DNA of 64,000 nt from positions 65,385-129,384 of the forward strand of contig NZ_JBHULZ010000040.1 of the NCBI RefSeq assembly GCF_042684705.1, given 5' to 3'. The translations under genes were made by a program, and so were the position numbers. Below, one piece after another: positions 26,520 to 34,994 of this stretch; positions within the stretch are counted from its first letter, which is position 1, and each line of letters starts with the position of its first letter. The notes beneath the pieces are model-generated. The model saw nothing but the letters and a program-made list of their open reading frames with translations, ran no database searches and had not been told where the DNA came from. Source of the stretch: Mesonia sediminis. Lineage in GTDB: Bacteria; Bacteroidota; Bacteroidia; Flavobacteriales; Flavobacteriaceae.

Positions 26520-27974
26520 ATGCCAATAACAATAATGGGAGATCGGGAATTTCAAAATATTCCTTCTATTAAAAGTAAAGCTTTACGCATAAATTTAAAC
26601 AAAAACATTTACGGTACTTTTGCAGAGATTGGTGCAGGTCAAGAAACGGTTCGAAATTTTTTTAGGGCCGGAGGTGCTTCGGGTACTATTGCTAAAACTA
26701 TGAGTGCTTATGATAAGGATTTTAGCGATGCAATTTATGGCGTTGAAGACGATCATCGCTATGTAACCGAAGCCCGCTTAAAAAAAATGTTGTCGCACGA
26801 AATGCGCCTTATTGAAGAACGCATTGTTAGAGAAAAACATCCTAATAAGCTTTTTTTTAGTTTCGCCAACACCGTTGCCACTATAGATTTTGCAAAAAAA
26901 TATAAAGGTCACGGCTGGGTAGGTTTACGTTATCAAGTAACCCCCGATGGCGAATACAATGAAATAATATTACACGTTCGTTTTCACGAAAATGACGCAA
27001 GACTTCAACAAAACACCTTAGGAATTTTAGGTGTAAATTTAATTTATGGAGCCTATTACAAGTATGATTCTCCCAAAAAATTACTGCGCTATCTTTATGA
27101 TCATATAGACAAAGACCAAATTGAAATTGATACCATAAATTTTTCGGGACCTATTTTTAAAGATGTTGATAATAGATTGATGTCATTGCAATTGGTTAAG
27201 AATGGTATGACCGAGGCCGTGATGTTTTCACCCGATGGTAAAAATGTCTTACCCGCAAAAGTGCTTTACAAAAAGAATGTTTTAGCGCTTCGTGGTAGTT
27301 TTAGGCCGGTGACCAATGTAAATATGGACATTTATAAAAACTCACTAGAGTTATTTTTGAATGAAAACAGAGTTAACCCAGAAAATGCAATTAGCATTTT
27401 TGAAATAACCTTATCTAACTTAAGGGCCGAGGGCGAAATTGATGAAAAAGACTTTATGGATCGGGCTAAATTACTTTGCTCACTAGGGCAAACTGTAATG
27501 ATTTCTAATTTCCAGCAGTATTATAAAGTGGTAGAGTATTTCTCTCGCTTTACAAAAGAAAGAATGGGCCTTGCTATGGGGGTAAACAACCTTATTGATA
27601 TCTTTGATGAAAAATATTATCGTCATTTAAGCGGTGGAATTCTTGAGGCTTTTGGTAAATTATTCTTTAAAAACTTAAAGGTTTACCTTTATCCTTGGAA
27701 GGATGATAAAACCGGTGAAGTTATCGATTCTAATAACTTAAAAGTGCATCCGCGAATGAAAGAGCTTTATAAATTTTTTAAATACAATGGGAAGGTTATT
27801 GATATTAAAGATGCCGATCCAGAGGTATTGGATATTTACTCGCGTAAAGTGCTTCAAATGATTGCAGACAAACAAGCGGGATGGGAAGAAATGTTACCCA
27901 AAAATACCGCTGACATGATAAAAGAACAAGAGCTTTTTGGTTATCGAAAAATAGACCACGAGCCAGCTGTTTAA
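26520..27974 (+). CDS. Conserved Bacteroidota protein of unknown function (484 aa)
   Basis: This soluble 484-residue protein begins with MPITIMGDREFQNIP and carries GAGQETVRNFFRAGG, GVEDDHRYVTEARLKKML, FSFANTVATIDF and HGWVGLRYQ. It has no signal peptide and no beta-barrel features. I recall closely similar proteins throughout Bacteroidota under misleading labels such as TonB-dependent receptor or nicotinate-nucleotide adenylyltransferase; nothing in the sequence supports either. It stands alone between its own promoter and a strong terminator. No function is assigned. Confidence 0.8.
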   Translation: MPITIMGDREFQNIPSIKSKALRINLNKNIYGTFAEIGAGQETVRNFFRAGGASGTIAKTMSAYDKDFSDAIYGVEDDHRYVTEARLKKMLSHEMRLIEERIVREKHPNKLFFSFANTVATIDFAKKYKGHGWVGLRYQVTPDGEYNEIILHVRFHENDARLQQNTLGILGVNLIYGAYYKYDSPKKLLRYLYDHIDKDQIEIDTINFSGPIFKDVDNRLMSLQLVKNGMTEAVMFSPDGKNVLPAKVLYKKNVLALRGSFRPVTNVNMDIYKNSLELFLNENRVNPENAISIFEITLSNLRAEGEIDEKDFMDRAKLLCSLGQTVMISNFQQYYKVVEYFSRFTKERMGLAMGVNNLIDIFDEKYYRHLSGGILEAFGKLFFKNLKVYLYPWKDDKTGEVIDSNNLKVHPRMKELYKFFKYNGKVIDIKDADPEVLDIYSRKVLQMIADKQAGWEEMLPKNTADMIKEQELFGYRKIDHEPAV

Positions 27975-27998
27975 AAATAATTATTAAGAATATTAAAA

Positions 27999-28034
27999 TA
28001 AAAAAGCCGTTTAAAAATATAAACGGCTTTTTTA
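27999..28034. terminator. Bidirectional terminator
   Basis: A strong inverted repeat (AAAAGCCGTTTA / TAAACGGCTTTT) with A residues left and T residues right lies between two convergent genes, the 484-residue protein and murA. Confidence 0.9.
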
Positions 28035-28049
28035 GTATTATCCTAAAAA

Positions 28050-29360
28050 TTATATCCGCGCGATTTTTGCTCCTAGGGCTTTTAATCTACCATCAATATT
28101 TTCATAACCACGATCTATTTGTTCAATATTATGAATTGTCGATGTACCCTTCGCTGACAAGGCTGCGATAAGCAAAGAAATACCAGCTCTAATATCTGGA
28201 CTACTCATAACGGTGGCTTTTAATTGAGATTTAAAATCATGCCCAATTATAGTAGCGCGATGCGGATCACACAAGATTATCTTCGCCCCCATATCAATCA
28301 ATTTATCCACAAAAAATAACCTACTCTCAAACATTTTCTGGTGAATTAAAACACTACCTCTAGCTTGGGTGGCCACCACCAACATAATACTCAATAAATC
28401 GGGTGTAAATCCGGGCCATGGTGCATCGCTAATATTCATAATAGACCCGTCAATAAAGCTTTGAACCTCGTACCCGTCGCGGTGAGCTGGGATAAACATA
28501 TCGTCTCCTCTTTTTTCAATTTGAATACCAAGTTTAGCAAAGGTAGAAGGTATTAGGCCTAGATGTTTCCAGCTTACATTTTTAATGGTAATTTCGCTTT
28601 TCGTCATTGCCGCTAATCCTATCCAAGATCCTATTTCAATCATATCGGGAAGAATGCTATGCGTACAACCGTGTAGTTCTTCAACTCCGTCTATTTCCAA
28701 TAAGTTAGAGCCAATCCCTTTTATTCTAGCCCCCATTGCCACCAGCATAGAGCAAAGTTGTTGAATGTAAGGCTCACAAGCTGCATTATAAATGGTAGTT
28801 TTACCTTTAGCCATTACGGCAGCCATCACAATATTTGCTGTTCCCGTTACCGAAGCTTCTTCTAAAAGCATGTAAGTTCCGGTTAAACCATTTGGTGCTT
28901 CAACACCATAAAAGCGTTCTTCTTTGTTATACCTAAATTTAGCGCCCAGTTTAATAAATCCCTCAAAGTGGGTGTCTAATCTACGTCTTCCTATTTTATC
29001 TCCTCCAGGTCTGGGAATATATCCTTTACCAAAGCGGGCCAATAAAGGTCCCACGATCATAATCGATCCGCGTAAGCTAGACCCCTCTTTCTTAAATAAT
29101 TCGCTCTCTAAATAATCAAGTTGTAAATCATCACTAATAAAAGAATAGCTACCCTTTCCGTTTTTACGGATTTTAACTCCTAGATTACTTAAAATGTCGA
29201 TTAGTTTATTGACATCTACAATATCTGGAATATTATCTATCCTAACTTCTTCTTTGGTCAATAAAACAGCACATAAAATTTGCAATGCCTCGTTTTTAGC
29301 ACCTTGGGGTTGAATTTCTCCTTTTAAAGGAATTCCCCCTTCTATTTGAAAAGTTGCCAT
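28050..29360 (-). CDS. murA: UDP-N-acetylglucosamine 1-carboxyvinyltransferase with Cys-to-Asp active site
   Basis: The 436-residue protein is a full-length MurA: GGIPLKGEIQPQGAKNEAL at the start, RGSIMIVGPLLARFG, the catalytic loop RPGGDKIGRRRLD, and the C-terminal DIRAGISLLIAAL. MurA adds enolpyruvate from PEP to UDP-GlcNAc, the first peptidoglycan-specific step. In E. coli the loop has Cys115 (PGGCTIG); here that position is Asp121 (codon 28998-29000). Asp at this site is known from fosfomycin-insensitive MurA enzymes such as the mycobacterial one. The DUF4290 gene precedes it by 2 bases. Confidence 0.96.
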   Translation of the reverse strand: MATFQIEGGIPLKGEIQPQGAKNEALQILCAVLLTKEEVRIDNIPDIVDVNKLIDILSNLGVKIRKNGKGSYSFISDDLQLDYLESELFKKEGSSLRGSIMIVGPLLARFGKGYIPRPGGDKIGRRRLDTHFEGFIKLGAKFRYNKEERFYGVEAPNGLTGTYMLLEEASVTGTANIVMAAVMAKGKTTIYNAACEPYIQQLCSMLVAMGARIKGIGSNLLEIDGVEELHGCTHSILPDMIEIGSWIGLAAMTKSEITIKNVSWKHLGLIPSTFAKLGIQIEKRGDDMFIPAHRDGYEVQSFIDGSIMNISDAPWPGFTPDLLSIMLVVATQARGSVLIHQKMFESRLFFVDKLIDMGAKIILCDPHRATIIGHDFKSQLKATVMSSPDIRAGISLLIAALSAKGTSTIHNIEQIDRGYENIDGRLKALGAKIARI

Positions 29361-29362
29361 GT

Positions 29363-30007
29363 TTAGTATCTTTTTCTACCCTTATTGTTGCGATAATTCT
29401 TTTTAGACTTGTTTTTGTTGTATTGCTTTTTATTATTGCCCTTAATCAAGTCTGAAGCTTCTGCCAAGTCTTCTTCTTTTTTATTTAAGTTAATTTGGCC
29501 ATTACTGAGTTCGAACAAATGATCAAAAATCACCTTATCTTCTACCGTGTCCCTGTTCCAATTTAAATAGCACTTTTTCATATGGTTAGCAATATTAAAA
29601 ATAAGCGCCTCTTTCAAAGCACCTTCTTCAAACTTTAAGGCCGCATCAATCATACGCTTAATATTGTTCCCATAAAACCTATACTTTGGATGGTTTTGCG
29701 GATAATCTAAGGGTGCAGGAGACTCTTCTAACATTTCTCGCGAAGGCTTAGGATATGGCGAATCTACTTCTAGTTTAAAATCGCTAATAATAAATAATTG
29801 ATCCCAAAGCTTATGCTGAAAGTCGGGAACATCACGAAGATGCGGATTTAAATTACCCATTACGGCTATAATAGATTTAGCCACTTTATTGCGTTCTTCT
29901 TCATCTTTAATGCTAACCGCATATTCAACCATTTTTTGAATATGTCTACCATATTCGGGAATATGCAAGGTAGATCTTTCTGAATTGTATTCTAAATCGT
30001 ATGTCAA
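29363..30007 (-). CDS. DUF4290 family protein
   Basis: The 214-residue protein begins MTYDLEYNSERSTLHIPEYGRHIQKMVEYA, the DUF4290 signature, and ends in a Lys/Asn/Arg-rich tail (from about residue 188) that looks nucleic-acid binding. It has no membrane segment. The start codon appears to be TTG at 30007, since the conserved DLEYN block follows directly and no closer ATG exists. It ends 2 bases before murA, so both are probably co-expressed. Function is unknown. Confidence 0.82.
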   Translation of the reverse strand: MTYDLEYNSERSTLHIPEYGRHIQKMVEYAVSIKDEEERNKVAKSIIAVMGNLNPHLRDVPDFQHKLWDQLFIISDFKLEVDSPYPKPSREMLEESPAPLDYPQNHPKYRFYGNNIKRMIDAALKFEEGALKEALIFNIANHMKKCYLNWNRDTVEDKVIFDHLFELSNGQINLNKKEEDLAEASDLIKGNNKKQYNKNKSKKNYRNNKGRKRY

Positions 30008-30107
30008 AATCGAAAATTATAATAAGGTGATAAGAGCCTTTAATTTACTTGGCTCCGCTTGCAAAATAATAAATATTTATAAGTATACTTTAGTAAAGTA
30101 AAAAAAA

Positions 30108-30398
30108 TTATAAAGAAATTACCCCTTCTACTTGGTTGCCTACTTCTTTATACTTTTCAATTACCGCATCAGGATTGGCCATAATTACATTAATAGACAC
30201 CGAAGTATAGGTGCCCTTAGAAGAAGTTTTAGTTTGAATAACCGCCCCCATATTATCAAAAATATCTTCTACCTGCTTAATTTTCTGCGGTTTAGAAGGA
30301 ACAATAAATTTATACAAATATTTTGAAGGCCAATTACTAGTATCTTTTAATTTGATTTTCAACTTCTTATAAAAAGCCTCGGCATTTTCTTTACTCAT
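30108..30398 (-). CDS. DUF493 (YbeD-like) family protein
   Basis: The 96-residue protein has the ACT-like small alpha/beta pattern of the DUF493/YbeD family: FYKKLKIKLKDTSNWPSKYLYKFIVPS, then KGTYTSVSINVIM and a C-terminal VIEKYKEVGNQVEGVISL. YbeD-type proteins are thought to be small-molecule-binding regulators. It is divergent from the P-loop ATPase gene. The minus strand has a TATATTTG box (30422-30429) shortly upstream. Confidence 0.8.
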   Translation of the reverse strand: MSKENAEAFYKKLKIKLKDTSNWPSKYLYKFIVPSKPQKIKQVEDIFDNMGAVIQTKTSSKGTYTSVSINVIMANPDAVIEKYKEVGNQVEGVISL

Positions 30399-30485
30399 AA
30401 AATTTGTTTATCTTTTTGCAACAAATATAAGCTTATTGACGCATTTTTTTAACTTGCCAAACGTAAAAAACAAAATCAATTAAAA

Positions 30486-31013
30486 ATGGGTAAAAAGGCA
30501 TTGATTATTGGAGGACCAGGTACGGGCAAATCAACAACTTTAAAAGCATTAGAAAAGAAAGGATACACATGTTATCCAGAAATTTCTAGAGAGGTTATTT
30601 TAGATGCACAGAAAAACGGAATAGAACAATTGTTTTTAACCGATCCGCTACTGTTTAGCCAGCGACTTTTAGAAGGACGCATCAATCAATTTAAAAAAGC
30701 TGAAATGCAGGAAGGTACAGTTTTTATAGATCGTGGTATTCCCGATGTTACGGCCTACCTGGATTATAAAAAAGACACCTATCCTACTTATTTCAAAGAA
30801 GCCAATTTACAATACCGTTATGATTTGGTTTTCCTGTTTCCATTTTGGGAAGATATATATGTTGGAGACAACGAGCGTTATGAAAACAGAACAGAAGCAA
30901 AAGAAATTCAATCCTTTCTAGAGCAAACCTATCGCAATTTAGGCTATGATTTAATTGCTGTACCCCAAGACAATGTGGCAAACCGGGTTAATTTTATTTT
31001 GAGTCGTTGTTAA
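30486..31013 (+). CDS. P-loop AAA-type ATPase (AAA_28-like)
   Basis: The 175-residue protein has Walker A GGPGTGKST at residues 9-17, EISREVI, a Walker-B-like VFIDRGIPDVTAYL and DNERYENRTEAKEIQ. This matches a small NadR-like/AAA_28 family of probable nucleotide kinases or ATPases. The natural substrate is unknown. It starts 87 bases after the divergent DUF493 gene and ends 12 bases before recQ, suggesting co-transcription with recQ and fmt. Confidence 0.8.
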   Translation: MGKKALIIGGPGTGKSTTLKALEKKGYTCYPEISREVILDAQKNGIEQLFLTDPLLFSQRLLEGRINQFKKAEMQEGTVFIDRGIPDVTAYLDYKKDTYPTYFKEANLQYRYDLVFLFPFWEDIYVGDNERYENRTEAKEIQSFLEQTYRNLGYDLIAVPQDNVANRVNFILSRC

Positions 31014-31025
31014 ATCAATCTCTTT

Positions 31026-32930
31026 ATGACTAAGATCAAAGATTTACTAAAGAAACACTGGGGGTATTCTGCGTTTAGACCAGGACAAAAAGAGCTGATT
31101 GATGCAGTTCTTGCAGGGCAAGATAGTTTAGCACTATTACCTACAGGCGGAGGTAAATCTTTATGCTATCAATTACCAGGTATTTACCAAGAAGGTATTT
31201 GTATTGTTATTTCGCCACTTCTGGCTTTAATGCAAGACCAAGTTGAAAGTTTAACTAAAAAAGGAATTAAAGCACTTCAACTCAAAAGCGGTATGAGCTA
31301 TGACGATATAAACCGCACGCTCGACAACTGCATTTACGGGCATTATAAGTTCTTATACCTATCGCCAGAGCGCTTACAGCAAAATCTTATTTTAGAACGA
31401 ATTCAACAAATGAAGGTTTCTTTTGTTGCTGTAGACGAAGCGCACTGCATTTCTTCTTGGGGGCACGATTTTAGGCCGGCTTTTAGAAACATAATCCAAC
31501 TTAGAAACTATCTGCCAGGTATATCTGTAATTGCCCTTACTGCCACGGCGACAAAAAAAGTTGAAAAGGATATTGTTGAACAGCTGGCACTTAACAAGCC
31601 GTTTATTTTTAGGCAAAGTTACGAGCGTCCCAATATTCAGTTTGTGGTTAAACCTTATGAAGACAAACGTTATTATTTGCAATGGTATTTTAAAAAGTAC
31701 AAGGAATTAGGGATTATTTACGTTAGAAACCGTAAAACTTCTTTAGAGCTAGCTCAATTTTTAAAAACACAAAATATTTCAGCGCAAGCTTTTCATGGAG
31801 GTTTACCTAGTCAAGAAAAAGAAAATATTTTAACCGATTGGCAAAAAGAAAAACTGCAAATTATTGTAGCCACTACAGCGTTTGGCATGGGGATAGATAA
31901 GGCTAATGTAAGACATGTGATTCATTTTCATTTACCCGAATCTTTAGAAAGTTATTATCAAGAAGCCGGTCGAGCCGGAAGAGATGGACTGCCCGCTCGG
32001 GCTATAATTCTCTATAACGATAGTGATTTTACTTTACTAAAAAATCAATTTTTGCTTCCCCTACCTAGCGTAAAAGAAATAAAACAAGTTTATAAAAAGC
32101 TAAACACCATGTTTAGTATTGCCTTTGGTGAAGGATTAAATGAAACCTATAATTTTAGTTTTTTTAATTTTTGCAAAAAATATCAATTAAACACCCAAAA
32201 AACCTACTTAGCATTAAATACCCTAGAGCGTTTAGGAATACTTACTTTTGCTGGCGAATATTCGCAAAAAACGGCACTTCAATTTTTAATTAATAGCAAA
32301 CAACTTTTTACATTTCTGGAGAGGCATCGCCGTTATTCTTTTTTACTAGAAAATTTATTTAGAATTCAAGGTGGTTTTTTCGAATTTAAAAAAGAAGTAC
32401 CTCTAGAGCGCCTATCAGAAAAAACCGGTTTAGATAAAGCAAAGATTATTGAACAATTACAAGAGTTGGCCAATCAAGAACTTATCGACTTAAGTCATAA
32501 AAATCAAGATACTACGCTTACCTTTTTGGTACCGCGAGAAGACGAGCGCAGCATTAACCCTTTTGCAAAATATATTCGTGCTCAAAAAGAAAATAAGGAG
32601 TTAAAAATAAAAGCAGTTGAAGACTACGTACTTTCACAGGACAATTGTTTAGTTATCCAACTTCTGCACTATTTTGATGAAAAGAAATCCAAAGCCTGCG
32701 GACAATGCAGCTGGTGTCTAAATCAAAAGAAAACAGCCCAAACAAAGGGAAATTTAAAAGAAATTAAAACTTACTTTTGCCAGGTTTTAGAACAAACACC
32801 TACCAACTTAAAAGAGCTTGTGTTAAACGCGCCTTTTAGCGAAGCAGATGCTTTATATACTTTGCGTTTAATGCATGAAAAGAAAATAATAGAAAAATCT
32901 AGTCACGATATAATCCGTTTAAAGAAATGA
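31026..32930 (+). CDS. recQ: RecQ-family ATP-dependent DNA helicase
   Basis: The 634-residue protein has the RecQ helicase motifs: FRPGQKELID, Walker A LPTGGGKSLCYQLP, DEAH box VDEAHCISSWGHDFRP, ALTATAT, and motif VI YYQEAGRAGRDGLPA, then a zinc-binding-type KACGQCSWC and a winged-helix region. It unwinds DNA in repair and recombination. No HRDC domain is evident, so it is a shorter RecQ than the E. coli enzyme in domain content. Its stop overlaps the fmt start by 4 bases. Confidence 0.94.
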   Translation: MTKIKDLLKKHWGYSAFRPGQKELIDAVLAGQDSLALLPTGGGKSLCYQLPGIYQEGICIVISPLLALMQDQVESLTKKGIKALQLKSGMSYDDINRTLDNCIYGHYKFLYLSPERLQQNLILERIQQMKVSFVAVDEAHCISSWGHDFRPAFRNIIQLRNYLPGISVIALTATATKKVEKDIVEQLALNKPFIFRQSYERPNIQFVVKPYEDKRYYLQWYFKKYKELGIIYVRNRKTSLELAQFLKTQNISAQAFHGGLPSQEKENILTDWQKEKLQIIVATTAFGMGIDKANVRHVIHFHLPESLESYYQEAGRAGRDGLPARAIILYNDSDFTLLKNQFLLPLPSVKEIKQVYKKLNTMFSIAFGEGLNETYNFSFFNFCKKYQLNTQKTYLALNTLERLGILTFAGEYSQKTALQFLINSKQLFTFLERHRRYSFLLENLFRIQGGFFEFKKEVPLERLSEKTGLDKAKIIEQLQELANQELIDLSHKNQDTTLTFLVPREDERSINPFAKYIRAQKENKELKIKAVEDYVLSQDNCLVIQLLHYFDEKKSKACGQCSWCLNQKKTAQTKGNLKEIKTYFCQVLEQTPTNLKELVLNAPFSEADALYTLRLMHEKKIIEKSSHDIIRLKK

Positions 32931-33877
32931 AGTCACTTAGAATTGTATTTATGGGTACGCCCGATTTTGCCGTATGCATTTTAGACCGAATGATCAAAGC
33001 TAAACATCAAATTGTTGGTGTGATCACCGCACCAGACAAACCCGCGGGTAGAGGGCGAAAAATTCATCAATCGGCAGTTAAAACCTACACGCTAGAAACG
33101 AGTATTCCTATCTTACAGCCCACCAACCTCAAGTCTGATGTTTTTTACCAAGAACTACAGGCCTTACAACCAGATGTCATTGTGGTTGTGGCTTTTAGAA
33201 TGCTACCCAAACGTATTTGGTCACTCCCACCTCTCGGCACTTTTAATTTACACGCCTCGCTTCTTCCTCAATACCGTGGTGCAGCTCCTATAAATTGGGC
33301 CATTATAAACGGAGAAACACAAACCGGAGTAACTACCTTTTTCTTAGACGAAAAAATAGATACCGGAGCAATTCTTTTGCAAAAGAAGACCAGCATAGAT
33401 CCACATGAAAGTGCAGGCGATTTACATGATCGTCTCATGCATTTGGGAGCCGAAACCGTATTGGAAACCTTAAAACTAATAGCTAAGGACAGAGCAAAAC
33501 CCGTACAACAACCCAAAAGTGAAGATTTAAAAACAGCCTATAAATTTAACGCCGAAAACACAAAAATTAATTGGGAACAACCGGCTGATCAAATATATAA
33601 TTTTATTCGTGGCCTCTCTCCTTTTCCTGTGGCATATACCTTTCTAAACAACGAAAATCAAGAAAAATTACGCTTAAAGATATTTGAAACCCAAAAAACC
33701 GATTTACCTTCAAATAGACCACCAGGTATTCTATTTAAAGAGAACAACAAGCTTCTAGTTAGCACTCCAACCAAATCGCTTCAAATAATTAGCTTACAAT
33801 TACAAGGGAAAAGAAAGATGAGTGCGATTGATTTCCTTAACGGATTTAATTTAGATAAAGAAATAAAATTGTCTTGA
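32927..33877 (+). CDS. fmt: Methionyl-tRNA formyltransferase
   Basis: The 316-residue protein begins LRIVFMGTPDFAV and has the folate-binding/catalytic block FNLHASLLPQYRGAAPINWAI, then DTGAILLQ and a C-terminal OB-fold domain beginning near residue 210. It formylates Met-tRNAi for translation initiation. It overlaps recQ by 4 bases. Length and motifs are those of a normal Fmt. Confidence 0.97.
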   Translation: MKSLRIVFMGTPDFAVCILDRMIKAKHQIVGVITAPDKPAGRGRKIHQSAVKTYTLETSIPILQPTNLKSDVFYQELQALQPDVIVVVAFRMLPKRIWSLPPLGTFNLHASLLPQYRGAAPINWAIINGETQTGVTTFFLDEKIDTGAILLQKKTSIDPHESAGDLHDRLMHLGAETVLETLKLIAKDRAKPVQQPKSEDLKTAYKFNAENTKINWEQPADQIYNFIRGLSPFPVAYTFLNNENQEKLRLKIFETQKTDLPSNRPPGILFKENNKLLVSTPTKSLQIISLQLQGKRKMSAIDFLNGFNLDKEIKLS

Positions 33878-33927
33878 AACCCTTAAATTTACTAAGCTTA
33901 GCAAATATTTGATATTTTCAAGTATTT

Positions 33928-33960
33928 TTATTAACAATTTACTATAGTTATTAACAATTT
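33928..33960. repeat. 13-base direct repeat upstream of the HU promoter
   Basis: TTATTAACAATTT occurs at 33928-33940 and again at 33948-33960, a 20-base period (about two helical turns). The second copy ends 22 bases before the HU -33 box. It could be a paired regulator-binding site. Confidence 0.6.
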
Positions 33961-33982
33961 TATGCATTTCCCTTGCTAAGCC

Positions 33983-34012
33983 TTGCATAGAAGCGAAAAG
34001 CTATTAAATTTG
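33983..34012 (+). promoter_or_regulatory. Promoter of the HU gene
   Basis: TTG at 33983-33985, exactly 19 bases, then TAAATTTG at 34005-34012: a full match to the Bacteroidota -33/-7 consensus. It leaves a leader of roughly 45 bases before the ATG at 34062. Confidence 0.82.
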
Positions 34013-34061
34013 TAAAGAATACATAATCGTTTAACCAACATTAATTTTAAAAAACAAAATT

Positions 34062-34334
34062 ATGAACAAAACAAATTTAATTGATTCTATGGCAGAAGAT
34101 GCTGGAATCTCAAAAGCAGCAGCAAAGAAAGCCTTAGAATCTTTTTTAGAAAACATTGAGGGAGCTCTTAAAAAAGGAGATAGAGTTTCTCTAGTAGGTT
34201 TTGGTTCTTGGTCTGTAAGTAAAAGAGCAGCTCGTGAAGGAAGAAACCCACAAACTGGTAAAACCATTAAAATCGCTGCTAAAAATGTAGTGAAGTTTAA
34301 GGCTGGTTCTGATTTACAGAAATCGGTTAACTAA
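34062..34334 (+). CDS. HU-family DNA-binding protein
   Basis: The 90-residue protein is a standard HU: an N-terminal helical dimerisation part (NKTNLIDSMAEDAGISKAAAKKAL), VSLVGFGSWSVSKR, and the DNA-contacting arm AAREGRNPQTGKTIKIAA. HU compacts and bends DNA in the nucleoid. It is a single-gene transcript with its own consensus promoter, upstream direct repeats and a strong terminator, as expected for an abundant protein. Confidence 0.97.
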   Translation: MNKTNLIDSMAEDAGISKAAAKKALESFLENIEGALKKGDRVSLVGFGSWSVSKRAAREGRNPQTGKTIKIAAKNVVKFKAGSDLQKSVN

Positions 34335-34357
34335 AATAATTAGTCGATAATTTATAC

Positions 34358-34388
34358 AAAAGACCCTTAAATTAAGGGTCTTTTTTTT
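34358..34388 (+). terminator. Terminator of the HU gene
   Basis: A 10-bp stem (AGACCCTTAA / TTAAGGGTCT) with a minimal loop is followed by eight T residues, 24 bases after the HU stop. Confidence 0.9.
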
Positions 34389-34433
34389 GTTTTATGGATT
34401 TATTTTAATAGCTTTAATTAAAAATCATTCAAT

Positions 34434-34994
34434 TTGAAACACGAAAAACCCAATAAAGGCGTATTATTAATTGCAGAACCAACTATATTTGGCGATGTCA
34501 CGTTTAATCGTTCTGTTGTGCTTTTAGCAGATTATACCGAGCAAGGAGCAGTAGGGTTTATTCTGAACAAAAATTTAAATTTAACACTTACCGATTTAAT
34601 TCCAGATCTTAAGCAAGATTTTCCTGTTTACAACGGAGGCCCTGTTGAACAAGATAATCTTTATTTTATTCACCATATTCCCAATCTCATTCCCGATAGT
34701 ATTGAAATAAGCAATGGAATCTATTGGGGGGGTAATTTTCAAGCAGTCAAAAAACTCATCAGCAATAAGCTTATTAAATCTCAAGACATAAAATTCTTTT
34801 TGGGTTATTCAGGTTGGGCAGCCAAACAATTAGAGGAAGAAATGAAAGCTAACCACTGGATTACTGTTGATCAGTATAACAAGAATGATCTTTTGGCACA
34901 CAATCAAGAAAACTACTGGAAAGAAATGCTTCAGGAATTGGGTGGTGACTATTTAATCTGGGCCAACGCACCCGAAAACCCTAACTACAATTAG
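34434..34994 (+). CDS. YqgE/AlgH family protein
   Basis: The 186-residue protein matches YqgE/AlgH: GVLLIAEPTIFGDVTFNRSVVLL at the start, GAVGFILNKNL, YNGGPVEQDNLYFIH and FFLGYSGWAAKQLEEE. The fold is known but the function is not; it has been linked to alginate regulation in Pseudomonas only by name. The start codon is TTG at 34434; no ATG lies before the conserved block. It converges on the aminotransferase gene with a 4-base overlap. Confidence 0.9.
   Translation: MKHEKPNKGVLLIAEPTIFGDVTFNRSVVLLADYTEQGAVGFILNKNLNLTLTDLIPDLKQDFPVYNGGPVEQDNLYFIHHIPNLIPDSIEISNGIYWGGNFQAVKKLISNKLIKSQDIKFFLGYSGWAAKQLEEEMKANHWITVDQYNKNDLLAHNQENYWKEMLQELGGDYLIWANAPENPNYN

Noticed and set aside
26520..27974. TonB-dependent receptor
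   Set aside because: There is no signal peptide, plug domain or C-terminal barrel strand; the protein looks soluble.
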